18,404 nt of DNA from positions 1-18,404 of the forward strand of contig URTZ01000019.1 of NCBI GenBank assembly GCA_900550825.1, given 5' to 3'. Shown here one piece after another: positions 1-8,300 of this stretch. The number at the start of each line of letters is the position of its first letter. Position 1 is the first letter of the stretch. The notes beneath the pieces were generated by a model. That model worked only from the letters and a program-made list of their open reading frames with translations. It made no database searches and was not told where the DNA came from. Source of the stretch: an uncultured Collinsella sp. Lineage in GTDB: Bacteria > Actinomycetota > Coriobacteriia > Coriobacteriales > Coriobacteriaceae. The position numbers and the translations under genes were made by a program.

Positions 1-266
1 GCGCTCTTGATACCGCGACGACGCAGGCCATCGGCCAGACCGATGGTCGTGGTGGTCTTGCCCTCGCCCGCGGGCGTTGGGTTGATAGCGGTCACGAGGA
101 CGAGCTTGGCCTGGTGATCAGTCGGCTCGTTGAGCAGTGAATAGTCGACCTTAGCCTTGTCGAAGCCGTACGGAATAAGGTGCTTAACGTCGACGCCGGC
201 GTTCTTGGCCACCTCGGTAATAGGCAGCGGCGTGACAGAACGTGCGATTTCGATGTCAGTAGGCAT
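1..266 (-). CDS. fhs: Formate-tetrahydrofolate ligase (N-terminal fragment, runs off left edge)
   Basis: Only the first 88 codons are present. The enzyme joins formate to tetrahydrofolate using ATP, giving 10-formyl-THF for one-carbon metabolism in the cytoplasm. The translation starts MPTDIEIARSVTPLPI and contains the family's P-loop, NPTPAGEGKTTTTIGLADGL, at about residues 62-81; both are hallmarks of this family. The ATG at 266 is chosen because AAAGGA (273-278 on the complement) lies 6 nt upstream and the N-terminus matches the usual one. The gene is transcribed in the same direction as ruvCAB but is separated from ruvB by 144 nt, so it probably has its own promoter. The rest of the protein (usually about 550 residues) lies outside the window. 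Confidence 0.93.
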   Translation of the reverse strand, partial: MPTDIEIARSVTPLPITEVAKNAGVDVKHLIPYGFDKAKVDYSLLNEPTDHQAKLVLVTAINPTPAGEGKTTTTIGLADGLRRRGIKS

Positions 267-306
267 GGGCGGTCCTTTCGTTACCGAATGAGAAAAAGAC
301 CAATTC

Positions 307-333
307 AGCATAGCACGGGCGCGCAATAGTAAA
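307..333 (-). promoter_or_regulatory. Possible fhs promoter
   Basis: On the minus strand a TATGCT hexamer (307-312) lies downstream of TTTACT or TTTTAC (328-334) with 15-16 nt between them, about 40 nt upstream of the fhs start. Spacing and -35 match are only fair, so this is a suggestion. The 267-410 gap holds no gene. It also contains a short direct repeat, CGGCGATA, near 352 and 373. Confidence 0.3.
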
Positions 334-410
334 ACGCCCATAACCGATGAACGGCGATATGTTTACCCAATGTCCGGCGATAGCCCAACAGCACGCCAAA
401 ACAAAGCGCC

Positions 411-1478
411 CTAAACGGTAGGTTCAATCCCCAGGTGTTCAAAGGTGCGAAGCGTTGCCTGACGGCCCTGGGGCGTGCGAATCATCAAGCCGCACTGCAG
501 CAGATAGGGCTCATAGACATCCTCGAGCGTGCCCGGGTCCTCGCCCACCGCGCTGGCAAGGGTCGTAAGTCCCACGGCGCGACCGGAGAACGTCTTGGCG
601 AGCGTCTCCAAAATGCGAATATCCATCCAGTCCAGACCGAGCTCGTCGATCTCGAAGAACTCGAGCGCCTGGCGACAGATATCGAGCTCGATGGGGCCGT
701 TGCCGCGCACCTGTGCGTAATCGCGCACGCGCTTGAGCAGACGGTTGGCAAGACGTGGCGTGCCGCGCGAACGCGAGCCGATCTCGAGTGCACTGGGATG
801 GTCGATCGTCACGCCCAGGATAGTCGCCGAGCGCGTCACAATCTGCGCGAGCTCCTCGACCGTGTAGTAATCCAGGCGATATGAAATGCCAAAGCGGTCG
901 CGCAACGGGCCGGTCAACATGCCTGAACGGGTCGTTGCCGCCACCAGCGTAAACTTGGGAATATCCAGGCGAATCGAACGTGCGGCCGGGCCTTTACCGA
1001 TCACGATATCGAGGGCAAAGTCCTCCATCGCGGGATACAGGACCTCCTCGACCGAACGGTTCAGACGGTGGATCTCATCGATAAACAGCACGTCACCCGG
1101 CTGCAAGTTAGTCAGGATGGCCGCCAGGTCACCGGTACGCGCAATAGCGGGGCCGCTCGTCGTCTTGATCTGAGCGCCCAGCTCGTTGGCGATAACCGTG
1201 GCCAGCGTGGTCTTGCCCAGGCCCGGAGGACCCGAGAAGATCACGTGGTCGAGCGTCTCGCCACGGCTCTGCGCCGCTTCGATCAACACGCGCAGGCTCT
1301 GCTTGATGTGCTCCTGGCCGCAGTAATCGTCCAGGCGCTGAGGGCGCAAAGTGCGGTCGACATCGAGATCCTCGGCCGTCAGCTCCGAGCCCACCATGCG
1401 CTCGCCGTGCGCCATGGATGCCGCCGGCGAGTTACCGGGCGTCGCCCACAAGTCCTGAGAGTCATCGGCTTCCCACAT
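411..1478 (-). CDS. ruvB: RuvB, Holliday-junction branch-migration AAA+ ATPase
   Basis: RuvB is the hexameric motor that, loaded by RuvA, pumps DNA through Holliday junctions during recombinational repair. The 355-residue product is the usual length. It shows Walker A GPPGLGKTT at about 83-91, Walker B FIDEIHRL at about 132-139, the sensor stretch TLVAATTRSGML with the Arg-finger region GPLRDRFG after it, and the C-terminal winged helix containing the RGTPRLANRLL motif. The first 25 or so residues are a non-conserved extension before the LRP..LDDYCGQ start of the conserved domain. Its ATG at 1478 shares one base with the ruvA stop (TGATG), the same arrangement as ruvC/ruvA. A GTG one codon earlier (1481) is an alternative start. 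It is the last gene of the ruvCAB operon; no clear hairpin terminator follows it. Confidence 0.96.
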   Translation of the reverse strand: MWEADDSQDLWATPGNSPAASMAHGERMVGSELTAEDLDVDRTLRPQRLDDYCGQEHIKQSLRVLIEAAQSRGETLDHVIFSGPPGLGKTTLATVIANELGAQIKTTSGPAIARTGDLAAILTNLQPGDVLFIDEIHRLNRSVEEVLYPAMEDFALDIVIGKGPAARSIRLDIPKFTLVAATTRSGMLTGPLRDRFGISYRLDYYTVEELAQIVTRSATILGVTIDHPSALEIGSRSRGTPRLANRLLKRVRDYAQVRGNGPIELDICRQALEFFEIDELGLDWMDIRILETLAKTFSGRAVGLTTLASAVGEDPGTLEDVYEPYLLQCGLMIRTPQGRQATLRTFEHLGIEPTV

Positions 1479-2098
1479 CACGCATCCATTCCGAGTCGCT
1501 TAAGCGCCGCGCCGAGCAAATCCTCGACACGCATATCCTGCCCATCATACCCGCTCAGGGCAACATCGGTCTCCTGCGGGCTAAAGCCCATGGAAAGGAG
1601 TGCCGCACGGGCATCGTCGATCGCCGAGGGAGCGGCAGCGGGCACGGGCATCGCAACCTGTCCGGGAATCACGTCGACCGGCACAAAGCCCTTATCCTTG
1701 GCAAAGGTGCTCTTGAGTTCCAGGATCAGGCGCTGAGCTGTCTTTTTGCCCACACCGGGTACCTTGGCCATGCCCTTGTCGTCCTCGGCCATCACCAGCG
1801 AATACAGCTGCCCCACGGTATAGGTGGAAAGCACGGCAAGCGCCAGGCGCGGGCCAACGCCCGAAACGGACACGAGCCGGTCGAACATCGTGCGCTCATC
1901 CTTTGAGGAAAAACCGAAAAGTGTCATGGCGTCCTCGCGCACCTGCATACGCGTGTAGAGACGGACCTCGCCGCCGGGCGTCGGCAACGTGGCCGCAGTG
2001 CTGCCCGAGATGCCGAGTTCAAAGCCAACGCCCGACACATCGACGACAGCAGAGCTCATCGTGGACTCGACAAGCGTTCCGTGGAGCTGGGAAATCAT
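1478..2098 (-). CDS. ruvA: RuvA, Holliday-junction-binding protein
   Basis: RuvA tetramers clamp the four-way junction and recruit RuvB. The product is 206 residues, the usual size. An OB-fold N-terminal domain begins MISQLHGTLV. Two helix-hairpin-helix motifs follow, SVSGVGPRLAL at about 77-87 and KVPGVGKKTAQRLI at about 112-125. After a proline/alanine-rich linker (about 145-158) comes the small C-terminal RuvB-binding domain (about 160-206). The ATG at 2098 is chosen because the conserved N-terminus starts there and it overlaps the ruvC TGA by one base, implying translational coupling. The same frame stays open upstream to 2338, but that part is out-of-frame ruvC. Confidence 0.95.
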   Translation of the reverse strand: MISQLHGTLVESTMSSAVVDVSGVGFELGISGSTAATLPTPGGEVRLYTRMQVREDAMTLFGFSSKDERTMFDRLVSVSGVGPRLALAVLSTYTVGQLYSLVMAEDDKGMAKVPGVGKKTAQRLILELKSTFAKDKGFVPVDVIPGQVAMPVPAAAPSAIDDARAALLSMGFSPQETDVALSGYDGQDMRVEDLLGAALKRLGMDA

Positions 2099-2619
2099 CA
2101 GTATCCGGTTCCTCTCTGTTGATAGAACTCGCCACCGGTGAGGGCGCGGGTGCGGCTGAGGTTTACGTGGCAGATGGCGCAGGCCAGGGCATCGGCGGCA
2201 TGGTCGGGATGCGGGTCGTGGTCGAGCTGTGTTAGCGTGCGTACCATATAGGCGACCTGCCGCTTGTCCGCGGCGCCGGTGCCCACCACAGCCTGTTTGA
2301 TCTGCATGGGCGTGTACTCGCCAATCTCGAGCGCGCATTCCGAAAGCGCTACGAGTGCAGCACCGCGGGCATGCGCCGTGGGGATGGCCGAACGAACGTT
2401 GGCGCCAAAGTAGATGCTCTCGACAGCAGCTGTGTCGGGTCGATAACGCTCGACGACATCCTTAAGGTCACGGGCGATATGCGACAGGCGCACCGCAAGC
2501 GGGCTGCCCGCGCTGGTCTCGATGCAACCGTAGGCACGGCAGCGAACCTCGCCACGCCGCTCCTCGATAATCCCCCAACCCGTATGAGCCAAACCGGGGT
2601 CAATGCCCAAGATAACCAA
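2098..2619 (-). CDS. ruvC: RuvC, Holliday-junction resolvase
   Basis: RuvC cuts Holliday junctions after RuvAB migration. The TTG at 2619 is preferred because GGGGAGG (complement of 2625-2631) lies 5 nt upstream; it gives 173 residues, the E. coli length, and places the first catalytic aspartate at D7 (VILGIDPG) as in E. coli. A TTG at 2640 would add seven residues that overlap the ribosome-binding site. Acidic residue E67 (AAVESIY) is present. The last motif reads PDHAADALA, so His140 stands where E. coli has Asp138, followed by D143. From recall, the Thermus enzyme also uses histidine at this position, so activity is expected. First gene of ruvCAB, preceded by a LexA-type box. Confidence 0.95.
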   Translation of the reverse strand: MVILGIDPGLAHTGWGIIEERRGEVRCRAYGCIETSAGSPLAVRLSHIARDLKDVVERYRPDTAAVESIYFGANVRSAIPTAHARGAALVALSECALEIGEYTPMQIKQAVVGTGAADKRQVAYMVRTLTQLDHDPHPDHAADALACAICHVNLSRTRALTGGEFYQQRGTGY

Positions 2620-2624
2620 GCCGA

Positions 2625-2631
2625 CCTCCCC
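2625..2631 (-). promoter_or_regulatory. ruvC ribosome-binding site deciding the start
   Basis: GGGGAGG on the minus strand ends 5 nt before a TTG at 2619. This strong site favours the TTG at 2619 over the upstream TTG at 2640, whose reading frame would run through the site itself. Confidence 0.75.
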
Positions 2632-2675
2632 TCGCCACAAGCACAGCGCAAGACAGGGCCCCGCGCATCATTCAC

Positions 2676-2687
2676 GAACGTCTGTTC
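2676..2687 (-). promoter_or_regulatory. LexA (SOS) box upstream of ruvCAB
   Basis: The 12-mer GAACGTCTGTTC fits GAAC-N4-GTTC, the LexA/DinR box known from Bacillus and actinobacteria. On the minus strand it lies immediately downstream of a TATTCT hexamer (complement of 2689-2694) that could be the -10. LexA bound here would cover the start of transcription and repress ruvCAB until DNA damage. It is 57 nt upstream of the chosen ruvC start. No convincing -35 was found. Confidence 0.7.
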
Positions 2688-2756
2688 TAGAATAACACAA
2701 CGGGGCCAAGATGCTTAGTTGAAGTATCGGGGTTGGAAGCGAATCCTATCCCATAG

Positions 2757-4742
2757 TTAGTTCTGCGAGAAAAAGGGGAACTGCCTCGGATCTACTGGCG
2801 GGTGCGGCATCGGGCCACCCTGGGGACTACCTTGCGAGCCGCCCTGACCGCCCATCATCTTATCGATGGCGTCCTGAACCTCGCCCTCGAACTTTTTCAT
2901 ACCCTCATGCAGACGACGCTGGCCATCCTCAGAGCGCAGCTCCTCCATCTGCTCGGGCGAAATGCCCAACAGGTCACCCAATATGCCCATCATCTCGCCA
3001 CGCATGCGCTCGCTTGTATCCTCGTCGGCAAAGCGGTTCACCTCGGCGCGTGCCAGCGCATCGACCGTCATGCGTTCCTTGCCGCTCAGCCCCAGGTCGG
3101 ACCACGCGAGCATGTACGGCCAGGCGCGCTCAACAAACGAACGGGCCGAGACGATCGGCGCCATCGGCAACATGCGGCGGGCAGCTTCACCCTGTCGAAC
3201 GAGCATCAGCAGCAGCGAGCAAGCCTCGGGCTTGCCGGCGGCCATCGGGATGTCGTCGAAAGCTCGATTGCGGTCCACGTGCGCCTCGAGCGCGCCATCG
3301 ACCTCACCCGGCTCAAGCCCGCCGAGCAGCTGTGCCGCGCGGTCGAGCATATCGACCGGACCGTCGAGCGTCGAGAGCGCCTGCGCCAGCACGCGCTCCA
3401 TACAATCTTCCACCGCGTTGAGCGTCACGAGCTCTTGGGGCACCACGGCAGACGTGCGGTTGCGCACACGTGCCACAAACTCAAGCGTCGACAGGTACAC
3501 ATCGCCAAAGGGCGCAAAGTCGCCCTGGTAACCGCCGCAAAGCGCCGGCGCCGCCAGCGCGTACTCGGTTTTGGACAGCGGGCTCAGCGCCATCGCACCC
3601 AGCTCGAGCGCCGTGTCCTCCAGCATGAGGCCCAGCGTGCGCGAGCGCAGACGCTCGGCATCGCCCGCCGACACGTCGCGATCGAGCACACGCGCCGCAT
3701 CCGGTGCATCGCGCTCGACAGTGCGAATGTGCAGACGCTCGGCAATGGCGCGGACGGCGGCACAGCGGGCAGCCTCGGCCTCCTCCTGCGCCGGCGTAAA
3801 GATACGGTTGCGCCCCAGCACCAGGCCAATTACGTTACGCGGACCCAGAGCGTCAACGGCCAGCGCCGCCAGCAGGGATGACGGCAGGTCACCCTCGAGT
3901 GCCACCACAGCACGCGACGCACCGTGGGCCCGAGCGTTGTCGCGCACGGCGAGCACCAGCGCCTGCCACAACCACTCCTCGGAACGGAACTCGGGCAGTT
4001 CGTGATCTTCCAGGGCATCGAGCATCACGCCGCGCTGAATCTCCTGAACCAGCAGGCTCTCCTCAAAACACGGCGCCTGGGCCACCACGCGACCGCAGTC
4101 GTCGAGCACAAACGAACCGCCGGTATACACCGACTCGTCATAGGCACCGACCGGCGCCATGCAGGCAAACCACACGCTGCGCTTGGATGCGATCTTGCGG
4201 TAGGCGCCGCTGCGAACGGCGGCAATGGCGGCAGTCTCGCGGTCGGTCATGTCAAACGCGTTGAATTGGAAATACGCGATGAGGTCGACGCCGGTCGGCA
4301 ACATCTCGAGCTCGCGGTCCAAGTCAAAAATCACGGCGATGCGCACGCCATCCACGTCGAACACCGGCGGCGCCCAACGCGTGTCGTTGTTCTCGCCACG
4401 CTGCAGGGCAATGCTCGAACGCGCCGGCACCACATGACCGTCCTTGAGCATCATGTAGTCGAGCAGCGGTTGGCCCTCAAACGAAACCGCCGCGGGCACG
4501 ATGCAGATCATGTCAAGCTCCTGGATACGCTCGGCGACACCAGTCAAACCGGCAAGCACGTCGTGCTCAAAGTCGGCAGCGCCCACCAGGCCACCGGGCA
4601 TGGCGCCCATAAAGAGCGGAGCCGGAACGCACAGCACGCGCGCCCCGCGCTCGTGGGCCAGACGAGCCTGGTCCTCGATGCGGCCGCAAATGCCCTCAAC
4701 ATCCCCAAGGCGCATATCGATCTGTGCAAGCGCGAGCTTCAT
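2757..4742 (-). CDS. NAD+ synthetase-like protein with degenerate active sites
   Basis: This 661-residue protein has the layout of glutamine-dependent NAD+ synthetase (NadE): a nitrilase-fold domain (about 1-250) and an ATP-pyrophosphatase domain (about 270-545). Recognisable landmarks are YTGGSFVLDDCGRVVAQAP (206-224), LSKTEYALA (389-397), GDFAPFGDVY (407-416) and a C-terminal RRMLPMAPIVSARSF stretch. The key residues look lost. The nitrilase Glu position reads VPAPLF (39-44) instead of the usual FPEL. The Cys position reads VIFDLD (137-142) instead of ICED, and no Lys fits the second catalytic position. The P-loop SGGxDS reads EGDLPS (283-288). A tail rich in Gly, Gln and Pro (about 630-661) follows a charged helical stretch. 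It starts at ATG 4742, with AAAGGG about 9 nt upstream. The frame is intact, which argues for a maintained non-catalytic or repurposed protein. Automatic pipelines would probably call it nadE; that function is doubtful. Confidence 0.8.
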   Translation of the reverse strand: MKLALAQIDMRLGDVEGICGRIEDQARLAHERGARVLCVPAPLFMGAMPGGLVGAADFEHDVLAGLTGVAERIQELDMICIVPAAVSFEGQPLLDYMMLKDGHVVPARSSIALQRGENNDTRWAPPVFDVDGVRIAVIFDLDRELEMLPTGVDLIAYFQFNAFDMTDRETAAIAAVRSGAYRKIASKRSVWFACMAPVGAYDESVYTGGSFVLDDCGRVVAQAPCFEESLLVQEIQRGVMLDALEDHELPEFRSEEWLWQALVLAVRDNARAHGASRAVVALEGDLPSSLLAALAVDALGPRNVIGLVLGRNRIFTPAQEEAEAARCAAVRAIAERLHIRTVERDAPDAARVLDRDVSAGDAERLRSRTLGLMLEDTALELGAMALSPLSKTEYALAAPALCGGYQGDFAPFGDVYLSTLEFVARVRNRTSAVVPQELVTLNAVEDCMERVLAQALSTLDGPVDMLDRAAQLLGGLEPGEVDGALEAHVDRNRAFDDIPMAAGKPEACSLLLMLVRQGEAARRMLPMAPIVSARSFVERAWPYMLAWSDLGLSGKERMTVDALARAEVNRFADEDTSERMRGEMMGILGDLLGISPEQMEELRSEDGQRRLHEGMKKFEGEVQDAIDKMMGGQGGSQGSPQGGPMPHPPVDPRQFPFFSQN

Positions 4743-4783
4743 GGCTCAGCCCTTTCCGTCGTAAACCATCGAAATCGTAGTAA

Positions 4784-4814
4784 AAGCGCCGGCCGCATAA
4801 TGCAGTCGGCGCTT
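4784..4814 (-). terminator. Probable terminator after the superoxide reductase gene
   Basis: Arms AAGCGCCG (4784-4791) and CGGCGCTT (4807-4814) are perfectly complementary around a 15-nt loop. Read on the minus strand the hairpin is followed by TTAC, giving a run of four T at its 3' edge, about 46 nt past the superoxide-reductase stop. A second GC-only palindrome, CCCCG-N2-CGGGG (4840-4851), sits between the stop codon and this hairpin. Together they probably end the transcript before the NadE-like gene. Confidence 0.55.
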
Positions 4815-4859
4815 GCATGTGCATATGCTAGCTATGATACCCCGAGCGGGGGCGCGCTC

Positions 4860-5222
4860 CTAGAATGTCGCGGACCACAGCCCGTGCAGGTTGCAGTAGG
4901 CATAGACGGTACCGGTCTTGGAGCCGCCCGCGAAAAACGTCGCGGGTTTCATGCCGGGCTCAAGGTAATGGACCTCTAAGCGGCCCTCGGCCTCAAGGGC
5001 GATCCACTCAATGTAGTGCTCGGGCAGGCTGGGGTGCTCGACCGAGCCAACGCGGGCGCGAATCACGTGACCGTCGCGCTCGGTCTCGACAACAGGCACG
5101 TGCTTCTCATGCGCCGCGTCCTCAGTGTTTGCGGTCAGCTCCGTGCAACCGGCAGGAGTCGCAACGCCGTCGCCAAGGGCAGCGATGAGCTTACCGTCGG
5201 GGTCCTTAAAGAATTTCGCCAT
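4860..5222 (-). CDS. Superoxide reductase (desulfoferrodoxin family, centre II only)
   Basis: The protein reduces superoxide to peroxide without making oxygen, a defence typical of anaerobes. The 120-residue product carries the complete Fe(His)4Cys centre II: H41 (in EKHVP, with the catalytic-loop Lys K40), H63 (VEHP), H69 (EHYIEW), and C110 and H113 (CNLHG). The N-terminal part, which in desulfoferrodoxin holds a four-cysteine iron centre, keeps its length but only one cysteine (C26), so centre I is absent. The ATG at 5222 is chosen for AAGGAG 6 nt upstream; the frame runs open to 5312 without family similarity. It lies between the SNF2 helicase gene and the NadE-like gene on the same strand, with 165 nt upstream that hold no gene and no promoter I could defend. 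Confidence 0.93.
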   Translation of the reverse strand: MAKFFKDPDGKLIAALGDGVATPAGCTELTANTEDAAHEKHVPVVETERDGHVIRARVGSVEHPSLPEHYIEWIALEAEGRLEVHYLEPGMKPATFFAGGSKTGTVYAYCNLHGLWSATF

Positions 5223-5387
5223 GATGTTCTCCTTTGCTGATGTGCCAATGTTCTTGATGGTTCTTATGCCCAAAGGCAGACAAACCATCCACGGCATTGC
5301 AAATGAACACATAACGGATCAGGCAAGCGGTCGGGCCAAAATGCGTCGACCGTCCTGCCCACTCCAGCAGTCCCACCCCGCGCGCGG

Positions 5388-8300
5388 CTAGCGCCCGTCG
5401 CCGCCGAGCAGCGCCAGGACATCCTCGCGCGTGAACAGTGCCGACGAGATGCCGTCGCCGCCGAGCACGCTGTTGACCAGATCGCGCTTGGACTCCTGCA
5501 TCTGCATAATGCGCTCCTCGATCGTGTCCTTGGCGATGAGCTTGTACACGGTCACGGTATGTTGCTGGCCAATACGGTGTGCACGGTCAGTCGCTTGGTC
5601 CTGCGCCGCCACGTTCCACCACGGGTCGTAGTGGATGACCACGTCGGCCGCCGTCAGGTTAAGGCCCACGCCGCCCGCCTTGAGCGAGATCAAAAAGACC
5701 GGAACCTCGCCCGCTTGGAACTGCGCGACCATCTTGGCGCGGCTCTCCTTAGACGAAGCGCCCGTGAGCTTAAGAAAGGCGATGTCCTCCTTGGCCAGGC
5801 GCTTACCGATAATATCGAGCATACCCGTAAACTGGCTGAACAACAGGATGCGATGTCCGCCGTCGAGTGCGCCGTGCACGAGCTCCATGCACGTATCGAG
5901 TTTGGCGCTCCCCGCCTTGTAATCCTCGTAGTGCAGACGCGGGTCGCAGCAGATCTGGCGCAGCTTGGTGAGCTCGGCGAGCACCTTGAGCTTGTCTTTC
6001 TTAAACTCGGATGACTCGCGGTGCTGCACCTGTTGGGCGATACGGTCCTGGTTGGCCAGGTAGAGCTTGCGCTGCTCGCCGGTGAGCTGCGCCATGACCG
6101 TATCCTCGATCTTCTCGGGCAGGTCGGCCACCACGTCTTCCTTGACACGGCGCAGCACAAACGGCGACACGAGCGCTTGCAGGCGAGCGGCACTGTCGCC
6201 CTCGGCATGCTCGACCGGGCTTTCGAAGCGCTTTGCAAACGATTCACGCGTGCCGAGCAGGCCCGGCATTAAAAAGTCGAAGATGCTCCAGAGCTCGGAT
6301 AGGCGGTTTTCGATGGGCGTGCCCGTCAGGGCAAAGCGCACGCCGGCAGGCAAGCGCTTTGCGGCGCGCGCCACCTGGGTGAGCGGGTTTTTAATGTACT
6401 GGGCCTCATCGAGCACCGCACGGGCAAAGTCCTGCTCGACGTACTCGTCGATATCGCGCCGCATAAGGTCATACGACGTCACGACCACGTTATGCTCGGC
6501 CACGCCGGCAATCTGTACGCGACGCTGCGCCTTGGCGCCCACGATGGCGCACACATCGAGCGAGGGCGCAAAGCGCTCCAGCTCGGCAGTCCAGTTGTAC
6601 ACGAGTGAGGCCGGGCATACCACGAGCGTGGGCTTGGTGTCCCCCGCCTCCACGCGCGCCAGGATATGCGCGATCATCTGGAGCGTTTTGCCCAGGCCCA
6701 TGTCGTCGGCCAGGATGCCGCCAAGGCCCAGGTGTTCGAGCGAGCCGAGCCACTGGTAGCCGTCGACCTGATAGCCGCGCAGTGTGGCCTTGAGCGAGAC
6801 CGGCACCGTAAAGTCCATCTTGCCGAGTGTGTCCAGACGCTCGACGGTACGGCGGAACGCAGCGTCGCGATCGGCCTCAAGCGCCGGCGTGCGCGCAAGC
6901 ATGCTATCGACGAACAGGGTACTCGACGCGGGGAGCGACACGCCGTCGAGCAGGTCGACAGCATCGACACCCAGGTCCTCGGCAAGGCCAAACGCGGCGC
7001 GGGCGCCCTCGTCCAGGCGAATGATGTCGCCGGACGTAAGGCGCGCAAACGTCTGGTGGCGCTTGTACGAGTCCAGATAGATGGCAAGGTCGGCCGCCGA
7101 AAGACCGCTCGCGCCCAATTCAACATCGAGCAGGTTGCTCTTGACGGTCGCACGCACCGAAAGCTTGGGCGCGGGACGGACCGAAATCTGGCGCAGACGG
7201 TCGCTGAGCATAACCTCACCCAACTCGGACAGGGCAGACAGGCCCTCGGTCAGCAGGCAGAACAAGCTCTCGTCATCGCGTTCCTCAAACGCCAGACCGC
7301 CCTCGTAAAAGTCGAAATACAGGGCCGCCGTATCCATAACGCGAAACTCTGCCACCTCGTCGCGGGGCGGCACGCCCGGGCGCTGCTCTTCGAAGGGGCT
7401 GCCCGGAGCGCCCAGACTAAAGAGGTCTGCCGACCAGTCGCCGTAGGTAACCGTAATTTTGCAGGTCACGAGCCCATCGTCGACGCCGATTGCCATAGCA
7501 AAGCTCGGCTCGGGCGCCACGGTATCGAGCGCAGCGGGCGCGGTAAGGTCGGTATAGTCGCGCAAAATGGGCAGAGCCATACGACAGAACTCCCCCACCT
7601 GGTCGGCAGCGATATGGACTGGCGTGCGACAGGGCAGCAAGCGCGATAGGAACGGCGCCGCATGCTGGGCAAACGCCACATCGGTGCGGCGCGCACGGCG
7701 GGTGTCGACCAGATAAGCTACGTCGCCCGAAGCAAAGCAGTATGCATCGGCCGGCAGGCGCAGATCGTAGCTACCACCAGCCGCCGGCGCGATTTTGGCG
7801 GCAAGGAGCGGTGGGCGCTTAGCGGACGCCTCGTCCTCCCCTTGCGGAGACAGCTCAACCGCCACGTCATAGGTGCGATGCGTCGTCGTCCCCCGCGACC
7901 AGGCGGGCTCAAAAGAGATGGTCTGGCCGCGCAGCAGGTCCAGCACATATACGATGCTATGCTCGGACAGCGGCAACTGACGCTCGGCGACAAAACCGCT
8001 GCGGGCAAAGTCGTACGACGCCGAACGCGAGCTTGTGATGTCATCGAGATAGGCAACTGTCGTCAAGACAAGGCTGAGCAGCTTTGTCGACACATCTTCG
8101 AAGGCTTCGGGCGTATGGACAAACGTGAGCTTCTTGCCGTACGAGAAGGTGCCGCCGCGCACGTAGGCATCGGCCATGCCGTCGATATCCTTGACCACGT
8201 AGGACACCGAACCGCAGCGAATGCGGAACTCGAGCGCCCAGCTAAAGCGGTCGGCGAACAGCGGATTGTAGTACGGCACCAACGAGGGCTCCAACGCCGC

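Noticed and set aside
2098..2338. N-terminally extended RuvA
   Set aside because: The extra 80 codons are out-of-frame ruvC; the conserved RuvA N-terminus starts at 2098, overlapping the ruvC stop.
2757..4742. Calling the NadE-like gene a pseudogene
   Set aside because: There is no frameshift or internal stop, and fold landmarks remain along the whole length; loss of catalytic residues alone suggests a changed function.
2802..4979. Plus-strand frames opposite the NadE-like gene
   Set aside because: Arg/His-rich products with no family features; the minus-strand frame shows the NadE fold landmarks.
5223..5312. N-terminally extended superoxide reductase
   Set aside because: The upstream 30 codons have no family match, and the AAGGAG site fits the ATG at 5222.
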